Positions 23,644-29,018 of a stretch of DNA of 35,288 bases are shown here, in pieces (the stretch's first letter is position 1; each line of letters opens with the position of its first letter). This DNA is from a virus: the IMG/VR virus record IMGVR_UViG_3300028800_000222, positions 1 through 35,288 of that record; one strand, given 5' to 3'. Under the pieces are notes generated by a model. The model was not told where the DNA came from and ran no database searches. It worked only from the letters and a program-made list of their open reading frames with translations. The position numbers and the translations under genes are program-made.

Positions 23644-23793
23644 TTATTTCTTTTTCCTCTTCTTAGGTTCTTTGGCCTCAGAGTATGCAATAGCAACAGC
23701 CTGATTGACAGGCTTTTTACCTATCTTAACCTCAGTCTCTATGTTCTTTTTAAACCCTGGACTACCAGGTTTTGCGCCTTTAATCAACGGCAT
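23644..23793 (-). CDS. small basic conserved phage protein (MPLIKG type)
   Basis: 49 residues from ATG at 23793, chosen because AAGGATAATACA precedes it and an upstream start at 23847 would add an unlikely sequence. MPLIKGAKPGSPGFKKNIET, then QAVAIAYSEAKEPKKRKKK: the 'MPLikG.s...fskNi.tE...Gkp.kQAvAIAys' pattern is frequent in phage genomes near packaging and head genes. Function unknown; the basic tail suggests nucleic acid contact. Confidence 0.65.
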   Translation of the reverse strand: MPLIKGAKPGSPGFKKNIETEVKIGKKPVNQAVAIAYSEAKEPKKRKKK

Positions 23794-23843
23794 TGTATTA
23801 TCCTTAATTAATAAATGCCCCCATTGCTGAGGGCAGAGTATCA

Positions 23844-24512
23844 TCAATCAGCTTTAAGTAAAGTAATCTTTAAATAAGCGCTGTTTGTTTGAGCATTTGT
23901 GCCAAGAGTAGGAGCGGTTAACACAACAGTCGCAACTGATGTATTAGCAAGTTCTAGCACATCTCCCTTGTCACAGTGTACAAACACATCCGCCACAATC
24001 TCATTGGCCTTTTGCTCAGGGCTAATAGTCATGTTAGCAAATGTAGAGCCTGGTACTATCAATCCATTTCTGAAAAGCGATAATGTCCAAACTGGCAATG
24101 GGCTTGCGATCGGGTTTAAAGACCCACACAAACCTGTTGCTACATCGTACCAACCGGCAAGATTTACAGTTATCTTACCGTTTGCACCTGCCATGCTCAC
24201 ATCAATATTAGATGTTGCAAAGACAGTGTTTTCAAGTGTAACTACCTGTCCAGCTTGGTTCGGCGCAGGAGAAGCAATAAGGTTTTGAGTTTGTATACTG
24301 TAAACTTCTGCAAACTCAACAGCTCCAACTGGGGGATGGTCGCCACCACAATTTACACAAGAACCCGGAATACCTTGGGGGCCTTGAATTCCTTGAGGGC
24401 CTTGCAAACCATCTTGTCCACGGGGCCCTTGCACACCTTGTTCCCCTTGAACGCCTTGCATAGATTGACAGCAATCACATTTACACTTGTGATGATCGTG
24501 TTCGTTACTCAT
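23844..24512 (-). CDS. collagen-like phage protein with C-terminal beta-trimer domain
   Basis: 222 residues. A His/Cys-rich start (HDHHKCKCDCC, residues 5-15) is followed by about ten Gly-X-Y triplets (GVQGEQGVQGPRGQDGLQGP onward, about 20-50), then a C-terminal domain of about 160 residues with the strand pattern of C1q/TNF-like or BclA-like trimers (ANGKITVNLAGWYDVATGLC, LSLFRNGLIVPGSTF). Such proteins form trimeric rods. In phages they serve as fibres or surface decoration. The His/Cys cluster could bind metal or be disulphide-linked. Position before the terminase genes is unusual for a fibre. Confidence 0.75.
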   Translation of the reverse strand: MSNEHDHHKCKCDCCQSMQGVQGEQGVQGPRGQDGLQGPQGIQGPQGIPGSCVNCGGDHPPVGAVEFAEVYSIQTQNLIASPAPNQAGQVVTLENTVFATSNIDVSMAGANGKITVNLAGWYDVATGLCGSLNPIASPLPVWTLSLFRNGLIVPGSTFANMTISPEQKANEIVADVFVHCDKGDVLELANTSVATVVLTAPTLGTNAQTNSAYLKITLLKAD

Positions 24513-24513
24513 A

Positions 24514-24617
24514 ATTTTTTATCCTTTAATGATGTTGAGAGAAACTTCTAAATTTAAATCTAAGTCTAAATCTACGTCTATTACAACATCATTAAGGCTA
24601 AATTTTGTGTAGTTAAG
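24514..24617 (-). other. in-frame extension after a stop, no start codon
   Basis: Right after the TAA of the 59-residue gene the same frame stays open for about 33 codons (LNYTKFSLNDVVIDVDLDLD, then LNLEVSLNIIKG) up to a TAA just before the collagen gene. It has no ATG, GTG or TTG of its own. The hexamer-like repeats GATTTA/GACTTA give alternating D/V/L residues. Either the stop is leaky, the gene was split by a point mutation, or this is only an untranslated leader. Confidence 0.3.
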
Positions 24618-24797
24618 TTATCCTTTAAACCGTAAATCATTCTTGCCGTAATTAGCCATGCTCTGCTCTGGCAGATTGCGTGACGCTCCAGCATGTCTGT
24701 AAGTACTAGTTTGCTGAAGAGATTCGCGTTCTAAATATATGTTGTTGCGAGTAGATAGATAGCCGTCAGGCTTCTGAGATGTGTATTTAGCGCCCAT
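24618..24797 (-). CDS. 59-residue hypothetical protein
   Basis: ATG at 24797 follows AAAGGATA and overlaps the previous stop by one base (TAATG). Polar, Tyr/Ser/Gln/Asn-rich: MGAKYTSQKPDGYLSTRNNI, then ANYGKNDLRFKG. No family recognised. Operon packing supports it. See the neighbouring in-frame extension for a possible longer product. Confidence 0.55.
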   Translation of the reverse strand: MGAKYTSQKPDGYLSTRNNIYLERESLQQTSTYRHAGASRNLPEQSMANYGKNDLRFKG

Positions 24798-25000
24798 TAT
24801 TTATCCTTTAAATTATGTAAATGCTCAATTACTTTCTTTGTTGCATTACAAAAATCTTGGTCTATTATCATGAGATATTCAGATTCTTCGTAGTAAGGTT
24901 GTAAATCTAGATTGTCAGTCACGATATTATGTATCACTTTACAGCGCATAAATCGCACATCTATCATATAAGTATCATCGCCTTCTTTTAATTCACTCAT
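24797..25000 (-). CDS. 67-residue hypothetical protein
   Basis: Acidic and helical, with two cysteines (MSELKEGDDTYMIDVRFMRC, EESEYLMIIDQDFCNATKKV). Start overlaps the Lys-rich gene's stop by one base (TGATG); end overlaps the next start by one base. Located early in the packaging operon. No family recognised. Confidence 0.55.
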   Translation of the reverse strand: MSELKEGDDTYMIDVRFMRCKVIHNIVTDNLDLQPYYEESEYLMIIDQDFCNATKKVIEHLHNLKDK

Positions 25001-25119
25001 CAGTAACCACAGTCTTTCTTGCCATCTTTTTTGCCGTCTTTCTTACCGTCTTTCTTTTTAGACATCTTCATTTCTTTGCCCATCTTGCTTGACATCTTCT
25101 TCTTTTCTGCTGCTTTCAT
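25000..25119 (-). CDS. 39-residue Lys-rich protein with KKDG repeats
   Basis: ATG at 25117-25119 follows an ideal AAGGAGTAAAA. The protein is almost all Lys, Met, Ser, Asp and Gly with three KKDG repeats and ends DCGY. It overlaps the last 62 bases of the small-terminase gene in another frame. Extreme charge suggests binding to DNA or RNA; no homologue is recognised. Confidence 0.55.
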   Translation of the reverse strand: MKAAEKKKMSSKMGKEMKMSKKKDGKKDGKKDGKKDCGY

Positions 25120-25537
25120 TTTTTACTCCTTGTAATTTATCTACGCGTTTACTTAATTCTTCGAGCAATGCATTTGCACCGAAATGTTTGTTCCAACGTC
25201 GCTCTAAAAGCCATGCGTGAGCTTGCCAGCGCTCGGGTGCAGAAGCGATCATATCTGTATGTTCCATGACTTTTTGCATTTCTGCTTTCTTTATGCCCTG
25301 CAAAAAGTCAGAATATTCCGATTCAATATGATTGTCTAAATCATCCGCACCTTGGTCTAACCAGTAATATAGCGTGCGCTCTGATATGCCATTGGCTTCT
25401 GCAGCTAGTTGATAGGGAACACGTCTTGATATAGCAGATATAATATTAGCTGTGCGTTCGGGCGTAAATTTCGATGGTCGTCCCATTGGTTCGGGAACGT
25501 AATCTTTGTGAGACCTTCCAGCCATAGTAGTACTCAT
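25058..25537 (-). CDS. terminase small subunit
   Basis: 159 residues. N-terminal helix-turn-helix of the terminase type: GRPSKFTPERTANIISAISR, then PYQLAAEANGISERTLYYWL, then a helical oligomerisation region (FLQGIKKAEMQKVMEHTDMI) and a charged tail. It recognises the packaging site and recruits the large subunit. ATG at 25537 touches AAGG with almost no gap; an ATG at 25525 has better spacing to GAG, so the true start may be there (155 residues). First gene of the late operon. Confidence 0.75.
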   Translation of the reverse strand: MSTTMAGRSHKDYVPEPMGRPSKFTPERTANIISAISRRVPYQLAAEANGISERTLYYWLDQGADDLDNHIESEYSDFLQGIKKAEMQKVMEHTDMIASAPERWQAHAWLLERRWNKHFGANALLEELSKRVDKLQGVKNESSRKEEDVKQDGQRNEDV

Positions 25538-25556
25538 CCTTAAGTTATTTGATCAA

Positions 25557-25584
25557 ATCATAGCACGCAAAAAAAATAATGCAA
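25557..25584 (-). promoter_or_regulatory. candidate late promoter for the terminase/head operon
   Basis: On the minus strand TTGCAT (25584-25579), a 16-base spacer and TATGAT (25562-25557), about 20 bases before the terminase start. The -10 is good (5 of 6), the -35 weak (3 of 6), so an activator might be required. It lies back to back with the plus-strand promoter at 25602. Confidence 0.45.
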
Positions 25585-25601
25585 ATAAATATAAAAATAT
25601 G

Positions 25602-25629
25602 TTGACATGCTGAAATGCTAATGTATAAT
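25602..25629 (+). promoter_or_regulatory. near-consensus early promoter P1 of the Lar operon
   Basis: TTGACA (25602-25607), 16 bases, TATAAT (25624-25629): both boxes perfect. It is followed by a short leader and the gene at 25665. The -10 box lies inside a palindromic 20-bp site shared with another early promoter, so control by a repressor is likely. Confidence 0.8.
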
Positions 25630-25634
25630 AGCAT
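25615..25634. promoter_or_regulatory. candidate operator over P1
   Basis: ATGCTAATGTATAATAGCAT: ATGCTA and TAGCAT are inverted halves around the -10 box. A copy with only two changes (ATGCTAATGTAGAATGGCAT) occupies the same place at the promoter at 30348. Best candidate binder is the ribbon-helix-helix protein at 30198. Confidence 0.6.
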
Positions 25635-25664
25635 CTTATCAACAACAAACAGAGAGATAAGAAA

Positions 25665-25877
25665 ATGAATCATTTTAATGAACAACTAGCAAGAATGTCT
25701 TACGAAGATGCTCTTTTATTCCCAGGAGCAGAGATTTCATGCCATGGTGTTGTGACAAAAGACCCTAATTGTAAAATGATGTCTTATTACAAATCAAAGC
25801 CAGGATTGCCGACATGCGGGCTGCAGGCAATGTCAGATGCAGAAATTCGTGATATAGCATTACATCAAGATGAATAA
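25665..25877 (+). CDS. unknown early protein, first gene of the Lar operon
   Basis: 70 residues: NHFNEQLARMSYEDALLFPG, then a central stretch with GVVTKDPNCKMMSYYKSKPG and an acidic end. ATG is preceded by AGAGAGATAAGAAA, almost the same initiation sequence as the next gene's. No family recognised. Its place under a strong regulated promoter, just before a restriction-alleviation gene and near a CRISPR-repeat-like element, makes an anti-defence role possible but not shown. Confidence 0.65.
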   Translation: MNHFNEQLARMSYEDALLFPGAEISCHGVVTKDPNCKMMSYYKSKPGLPTCGLQAMSDAEIRDIALHQDE

Positions 25878-25894
25878 TAACAGGAGATAAGAAA

Positions 25895-26158
25895 ATGACT
25901 GAACTACTACCATGCCCGTTTTGTGGAAATGAAGAAAACAATGGAATTTGTTGGAAAAGTGATAATTATGTTTGCGTATGTTGCGGATCTTGTGGAGCTG
26001 AAGGGGCTAATCAGGAAGACGAAGAAGAAGCAATAAAATCATGGAACACTAGAGCAAGATTGAATCACGAAGCAGAATTCTTTCAGGGATGTTTGTACAC
26101 AAAATATGCAATTAAAGAAGCTATTGATAAATTAAAAACATGGGAAAAGCCATTTTAA
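25895..26158 (+). CDS. Lar-family restriction alleviation protein
   Basis: 87 residues. The N-terminal 55 match the Lar zinc-ribbon family: LLPCPFCGNEENN with CPFC at 7-10, then YVCVCCGSCGAEGANQ with the second cysteine pair at about 30-33, then EEEAIKSWNTRARL ('teeeAi.aWNrR'). Rac prophage Lar lowers restriction by type I enzymes; many phage homologues are known only by similarity. A second, helical part (YTKYAIKEAIDKLKTWEKPF) follows. The initiation region CAGGAGATAAGAAAATG is shared with two other genes. Last gene of the P1 operon. Confidence 0.8.
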   Translation: MTELLPCPFCGNEENNGICWKSDNYVCVCCGSCGAEGANQEDEEEAIKSWNTRARLNHEAEFFQGCLYTKYAIKEAIDKLKTWEKPF

Positions 26159-26169
26159 GAAAATGAATA

Positions 26170-26187
26170 GGGCTCAATCAAGAGCCC
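26170..26187. terminator. hairpin after Lar gene / at the end of the candidate small RNA
   Basis: GGGCTC (26170-26175) and GAGCCC (26182-26187) with a 6-base loop. On the minus strand it is followed by a pyrimidine-rich UAUUCAUUUUCUU, so it could end the candidate small RNA; on the plus strand it lies just 11 bases after the Lar stop but has no U run. Confidence 0.5.
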
Positions 26188-26228
26188 CATACCTGCTTAT
26201 TCAACAGATAACTATGCATATCTCGTTT

Positions 26229-26260
26229 GTTTCAATCCACGCGCTAGGAGAAGCGCGAAC
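26229..26260 (-). CRISPR. single CRISPR repeat-like element, type I-C-like
   Basis: A 32-base unit. Read on the minus strand it begins GTTCGCGCTTCTCCTAGCGC and ends CGCGTGGATTGAAAC. Type I-C repeats are 32 bases with a stem of GC-rich halves and the 3' handle GTGGATTGAAAC; the terminal 16 bases GCGCGTGGATTGAAAC are fully of that type, and the stem CGCGCT/AGCGCG is perfect. No second copy is seen within a spacer length on either side, no cas gene is present, so it is not an ordinary array. Similar solitary repeats in phages are known as RNA anti-CRISPRs. Confidence 0.65.
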
Positions 26261-26293
26261 TATCAATTCCCTCCAGCTTGGAGGTTAACGCAA

Positions 26294-26325
26294 GAATCAT
26301 ATATAAAAATGATTCAGTTTTTTTC
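26294..26325 (+). terminator. Rho-independent terminator of the Lar operon
   Basis: GAATCAT (26294-26300) and ATGATTC (26309-26315) form a 7-bp stem, followed by AG and seven T (26318-26324). This is the only classical terminator with a long T run in the region. The same stem would also fold in the opposite-strand RNA. Confidence 0.65.
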
Positions 26326-26363
26326 TAAGCTTTCAGCATGAAAGTTAACATTACAACCCGCGC

Positions 26364-26391
26364 ATTATATCTCAAAATACAAAGAAATCAA
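26364..26391 (-). promoter_or_regulatory. minus-strand promoter upstream of the CRISPR-like repeat
   Basis: Minus-strand TTGATT (26391-26386), 16-base spacer, TATAAT (26369-26364). The -10 is perfect and the -35 matches 4 of 6. There is no gene immediately downstream on that strand, which supports a non-coding product. Confidence 0.5.
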
Positions 26392-26399
26392 ATAATAAA

Positions 26400-26421
26400 T
26401 AGCCCTACGTTAATAGGGCTA
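26400..26421. repeat. hairpin upstream of the small-RNA promoter
   Basis: TAGCCCTA (26400-26407) and TAGGGCTA (26414-26421) form a perfect 8-bp stem. It overlaps a second possible fold with AGTGGC just downstream. On the minus strand it is upstream of the candidate promoter and could end readthrough from the lysis operon. Confidence 0.5.
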
Positions 26422-26632
26422 CTAGGAGTGGCTCTTTCTGAAAATCTACAATAAAAGCGACAAAATAAAACCGTATGCGATAACTATATTCTGTCTCATT
26501 TATATCATAACTCAAAAAGTTAAATAGTCAAACGCTGTTATCAACAACCAGGGCAAACCTACACTAGATGCAAATATTAATGCCAAACTGCTATAAAAAT
26601 ACTTATCCTTCATTCTCCCTAACCCCTTTCCA

Positions 26633-26654
26633 GTTTACTCACTGCGTAGTAAAC
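26633..26654. terminator. hairpin after the holin gene
   Basis: GTTTACT (26633-26639) and AGTAAAC (26648-26654), 7-bp perfect stem and 8-base loop, starting about five bases after the stop of the putative holin. No U run on the minus strand, so it may be a weak or factor-dependent stop. Confidence 0.4.
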
Positions 26655-26659
26655 AAAAT

Positions 26660-26920
26660 TCAAGACTCTTTGGCAAGCTTTTTAGACCGTTTTGTTCCAC
26701 ATTTTTCACACGCATTTTTACGTAAAATAGCGACAATTATTACAAGCACTACAGCCTCAATTCCGCCCATGCTTGAAAGACTTAATAGACTCGCAATATC
26801 TCCTTCTAGTGTCTTAGCTAGATTAATGACAGTCGAAATAAAATCGTAAGAGCAAATTGCAGCAGGTATGGAAACCGCAACATGAGGTTTTGACCGAATG
26901 TATTTTTTTATACTTTTCAC
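26660..26920 (-). CDS. putative holin
   Basis: 86 residues with two hydrophobic stretches: about 13-35 (VAVSIPAAICSYDFISTVIN) and a strong one at about 49-68 (MGGIEAVVLVIIVAILRK), a charged N-terminus and a basic, cysteine-containing tail (NACEKCGTKRSKKLAKES). Size, topology and position right after the endolysin gene fit a small holin that permeabilises the inner membrane. ATG is preceded by AAAGGAGGCAGTCGT, a strong ribosome binding site. No specific holin family was recognised. Confidence 0.6.
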   Translation of the reverse strand: MKSIKKYIRSKPHVAVSIPAAICSYDFISTVINLAKTLEGDIASLLSLSSMGGIEAVVLVIIVAILRKNACEKCGTKRSKKLAKES

Positions 26921-26935
26921 GACTGCCTCCTTTCA

Positions 26936-27346
26936 TTACTTTATGAGTTCAAAGTGTACTAAATCCCTGAATTTTTCATCATCAATGTTCTTATTTTCAT
27001 TCCAATCACCTCCGTACCGCACTGAATGTCCCATAAACCCATCATTTTTCAATTTTACTGCTATACCCAATACAAACCCAGCGAACCAGTAGAAACGTTT
27101 GAAATTACCCCATTCTATGGGAAATGGCGCTACATCGACTGCAAGAGAAGGTAATTGGTTGTGGTTGCCATGTGGCCAATCCAGTTTTGAATGTACACTC
27201 GCAAATGCTTCGTGTTGCGCTTCTTGTCCGCGATGACCTTCTAGCACCTTGCAATCGAAATGCTTGATCACCTCATTGAACAAAACTTGCAAATCAGGAT
27301 GACAGGTTGATAATTGGCGTAGTGACTCAGCGCTAAATCTTGCCAT
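26936..27346 (-). CDS. endolysin, peptidase M15 family
   Basis: 136 residues, the size of single-domain phage M15 endolysins. Motifs: VLEGHRGQEAQHEAFASVHS, then GNHNQLPSLAVDVAPFP with zinc ligands H62 and D71 (family 'SxHxxxPSxAvDvaP'), and FRDLVHFEL with E/H around 128-133, where H131 completes the metal site. These enzymes cut the L-Ala-D-Glu or D-Ala cross-link of peptidoglycan. No signal peptide is visible, which fits holin-dependent release. Followed directly by the putative holin. Confidence 0.85.
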   Translation of the reverse strand: MARFSAESLRQLSTCHPDLQVLFNEVIKHFDCKVLEGHRGQEAQHEAFASVHSKLDWPHGNHNQLPSLAVDVAPFPIEWGNFKRFYWFAGFVLGIAVKLKNDGFMGHSVRYGGDWNENKNIDDEKFRDLVHFELIK

Positions 27347-27347
27347 T

Positions 27348-27764
27348 TTAAATCCCCCTCGGACGAAGATAATTGTTAACTGTCCTCACTGCATCATCAA
27401 AACCGTAGCAAAAAAAGGCGGCAAATCCAACATCTTTTACAATTCTTTGAAATTCCTCTTGAGCTAGCCAAGTGTCGGTCATGCGCTCTGAGCGAGAATA
27501 AGTTCTATTGCGTTTCATCTCTACAAACAACCCATGATATCCACCGCATGGATAATAAATAAACAGGTCGGAAACCCCCGCTCTAAGCCCTAGTAACTTC
27601 GCATGCCATCCCTGGGCTGGGGTTCTGGCTCCTTCATTGTCGATCTTGCAAAAAAGGTTTTTCAGTAAGTGGTGCGTGCTCAGCCATTTTACGAATGCCC
27701 TTTGTTCCTGAGCTTCGGTTGCAATCTTAGGTTTTGTAAGTACCGCTACTTTTCTTCTGGCCAT
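27348..27764 (-). CDS. VRR-NUC domain nuclease
   Basis: 138 residues. Core motif of the PD-(D/E)xK superfamily VRR-NUC: LGLRAGVSDLFIYYP with D66, then YHGLFVEMKRNRTYS with E82 and K84, then a helix with QEEFQRIVKDVGFAAFFCYG. An N-terminal E (TEAQEQRAFVKWL) may complete the site. Phage VRR-NUC proteins are thought to process branched DNA during replication or recombination, or to cut concatemers. It ends one base before the endolysin start and follows the replication genes. Confidence 0.8.
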   Translation of the reverse strand: MARRKVAVLTKPKIATEAQEQRAFVKWLSTHHLLKNLFCKIDNEGARTPAQGWHAKLLGLRAGVSDLFIYYPCGGYHGLFVEMKRNRTYSRSERMTDTWLAQEEFQRIVKDVGFAAFFCYGFDDAVRTVNNYLRPRGI

Positions 27765-27819
27765 CCTTAGCCCCTTCTGTTGTCAATGGTGAATCATGCA
27801 CAAATGGTGCCACTAAATC

Positions 27820-28128
27820 CTAGCTCGAACTAGATAACCCATCTTTCCCCGATAGACCAGGGTTTTGGGGTTGACCTGCGTGACTTCCTATTTTCCCAGA
27901 TTCTCCAGGCTGGAGTTTCTGGGTTTTCGTAACCCCAAACATCAGTCTCTCTTCTACTTCCTCATAACATCGTATAGCTTCCTCTATTTTCTCCTCAGGA
28001 TATGCCGCTAATACTTCCCTACAAACCTGTCTCAAGAACTCAATCTCATCCCCGCCATGCAAATCTGAGACTTTTCTTATCAATAGGCAAAGATAGTTCT
28101 TTCGAGCTATCCATAGCCCTTTGTTCAT
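27820..28128 (-). CDS. hypothetical protein after the P-like gene
   Basis: 102 residues from ATG at 28128, which overlaps the stop of the previous gene by one base (TAATG); an earlier start at 28140 is possible but lies inside that gene. N-terminal half is helical (MNKGLWIARKNYLCLLIRKV, QVCREVLAAYPEEKIEEAIR), C-terminal half is polar and Ser/Gly-rich. It may work with the replication loader. No family recognised. Confidence 0.55.
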   Translation of the reverse strand: MNKGLWIARKNYLCLLIRKVSDLHGGDEIEFLRQVCREVLAAYPEEKIEEAIRCYEEVEERLMFGVTKTQKLQPGESGKIGSHAGQPQNPGLSGKDGLSSSS

Positions 28129-29018
28129 TATTCCCCCCAAGTCTGGTAAACGCGAGTAGGCTTATCATATCGCCGTACGGGTTCTTCAGGTTCTACTTTC
28201 GCATTGGGATTGTAGCCAAGTTCTTTCAAGAGAGATTGTTGTTCAATCATGTTCAAAAACTTTCTGCGTTGATACATGTAGTTCACAGGCAATATCATCA
28301 CTTTCGTCTCAGGTATAGAAATCAAGTACTCTCTAAACTCGTTGTAAACGGCTTGATCAAAATCTCTAGCCCCGGGTCGTATTTTATTTTCGTCAAACTC
28401 TTTGTACGGCAAACCTTTGCACTCGAGTTTTGCATCTTCAATCTTTTGCTGATATTCGGCTAAGCGCTCTCTAAAAGACTTCCGCTCTTCTACTGTGGGT
28501 ATTTTAGGAGGTGGTGGCAGCTCTTTAGGTTTAGCATTGAAGACTTCTAGTTGTGCCCAACATTTTTCAGGGTAAAGCATAAACTCAGATTCTGCGTCTT
28601 TATAAGCATCCTTAGATTTCTCTAAAATATCATCTTCTTTGCCGTTGCTTAAAGTCCATGAGCCTATTATGTCATACATCATTTTGACAATAGGGTGGCT
28701 AAAGTCACGAGCCATCATCATGCGTATAGCGTCATGAGGTTGTAGAAAACCAGAGTATTTTTTGCATAAGTTTTCAAACTGTCCGAAAGTGGGTGGGAAG
28801 TTTGGGAACTTATTAAATGTCTCTTTAGTAGCTAGCACAAGAGTTTTATAGTCATACTGGCTTAAGTCATTACGCCAATCATCAATGCACTCATCCCAGT
28901 TGGGATTAGCTCCTAGCCTATTAGTCCATGGAGTACCGTACTTATTAGCAAACTTTGCAAACAAATTAACAATGTTTTCCCTTTCACAAGTAGCATTCAG
29001 TAAAGTTACCTTGTTCAT
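28128..29018 (-). CDS. phage replication protein, lambda P-like helicase loader candidate
   Basis: 296 residues. The first 110 resemble lambda P and related loaders: ENIVNLFAKFANKYGTPWTN, then WRNDLSQYDYKTLVLATKET, then the typical NFPPTFGQFENLCKKYSG ('..wpPsp.eF..lC'). The rest is long, helical and charged, without Walker motifs, so it is not an AAA-type DnaC homologue. Position directly after the O-like initiator, with a 35-base overlap, is that of lambda P. It would bring the host helicase DnaB to the origin. Start ATG 29018. Confidence 0.65.
   Translation of the reverse strand: MNKVTLLNATCERENIVNLFAKFANKYGTPWTNRLGANPNWDECIDDWRNDLSQYDYKTLVLATKETFNKFPNFPPTFGQFENLCKKYSGFLQPHDAIRMMMARDFSHPIVKMMYDIIGSWTLSNGKEDDILEKSKDAYKDAESEFMLYPEKCWAQLEVFNAKPKELPPPPKIPTVEERKSFRERLAEYQQKIEDAKLECKGLPYKEFDENKIRPGARDFDQAVYNEFREYLISIPETKVMILPVNYMYQRRKFLNMIEQQSLLKELGYNPNAKVEPEEPVRRYDKPTRVYQTWGE

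Larger units (their letters stand above)
26160..26357 (-). ncRNA. candidate small RNA carrying a solitary CRISPR-like repeat
   Basis: A promoter-like pair on the minus strand (TTGATT, 16 bases, TATAAT) predicts a transcript from about 26357 downward. It would contain four 5' stems in order: CTTTCA/TGAAAG, GAATCAT/ATGATTC, CCTCCA/TGGAGG, then the repeat stem CGCGCT/AGCGCG with the handle GTGGATTGAAAC. After that come about 40 bases of spacer-like sequence and then the stem GGGCTC/GAGCCC followed by UAUUCAUUUUCUU as a likely end. The layout recalls RNA anti-CRISPRs, in which a lone repeat captures Cas proteins. The transcript and its ends are predictions. Confidence 0.5.
26159..26659. other. 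gene-free, hairpin-rich intergenic region (convergent operons)
   Basis: About 500 bases without a convincing gene, between the converging Lar operon and the lysis operon. It holds seven short perfect or near-perfect hairpins (26170-26187, 26240-26257, 26270-26284, 26294-26315, 26330-26344, 26400-26421, 26633-26654), a minus-strand promoter and the CRISPR-repeat-like element listed separately. Such density is far above what two terminators need. The part 26430-26632 shows no structure I can name. Confidence 0.7.

Noticed and set aside
23794-23847. Upstream start for the MPLIKG protein
   Set aside because: The family begins MPLIKG; the extra 18 residues overlap the collagen gene end and lack a ribosome binding site.
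26163-26288. A 41-codon plus-strand frame starting MNRAQSRAPYLLIQ across the CRISPR-like repeat
   Set aside because: It covers three hairpins and the repeat, has no good ribosome binding site, and its residues look like translated structured RNA rather than protein.
26159-26659. Ordinary CRISPR array
   Set aside because: Only one repeat-like unit; no second copy at a spacer distance and no cas genes, so it is treated as a solitary element.
26568-26849. Plus-strand open frame opposite the holin
   Set aside because: Antisense to a membrane protein gene; no ribosome binding site, and the holin/endolysin context is clear.
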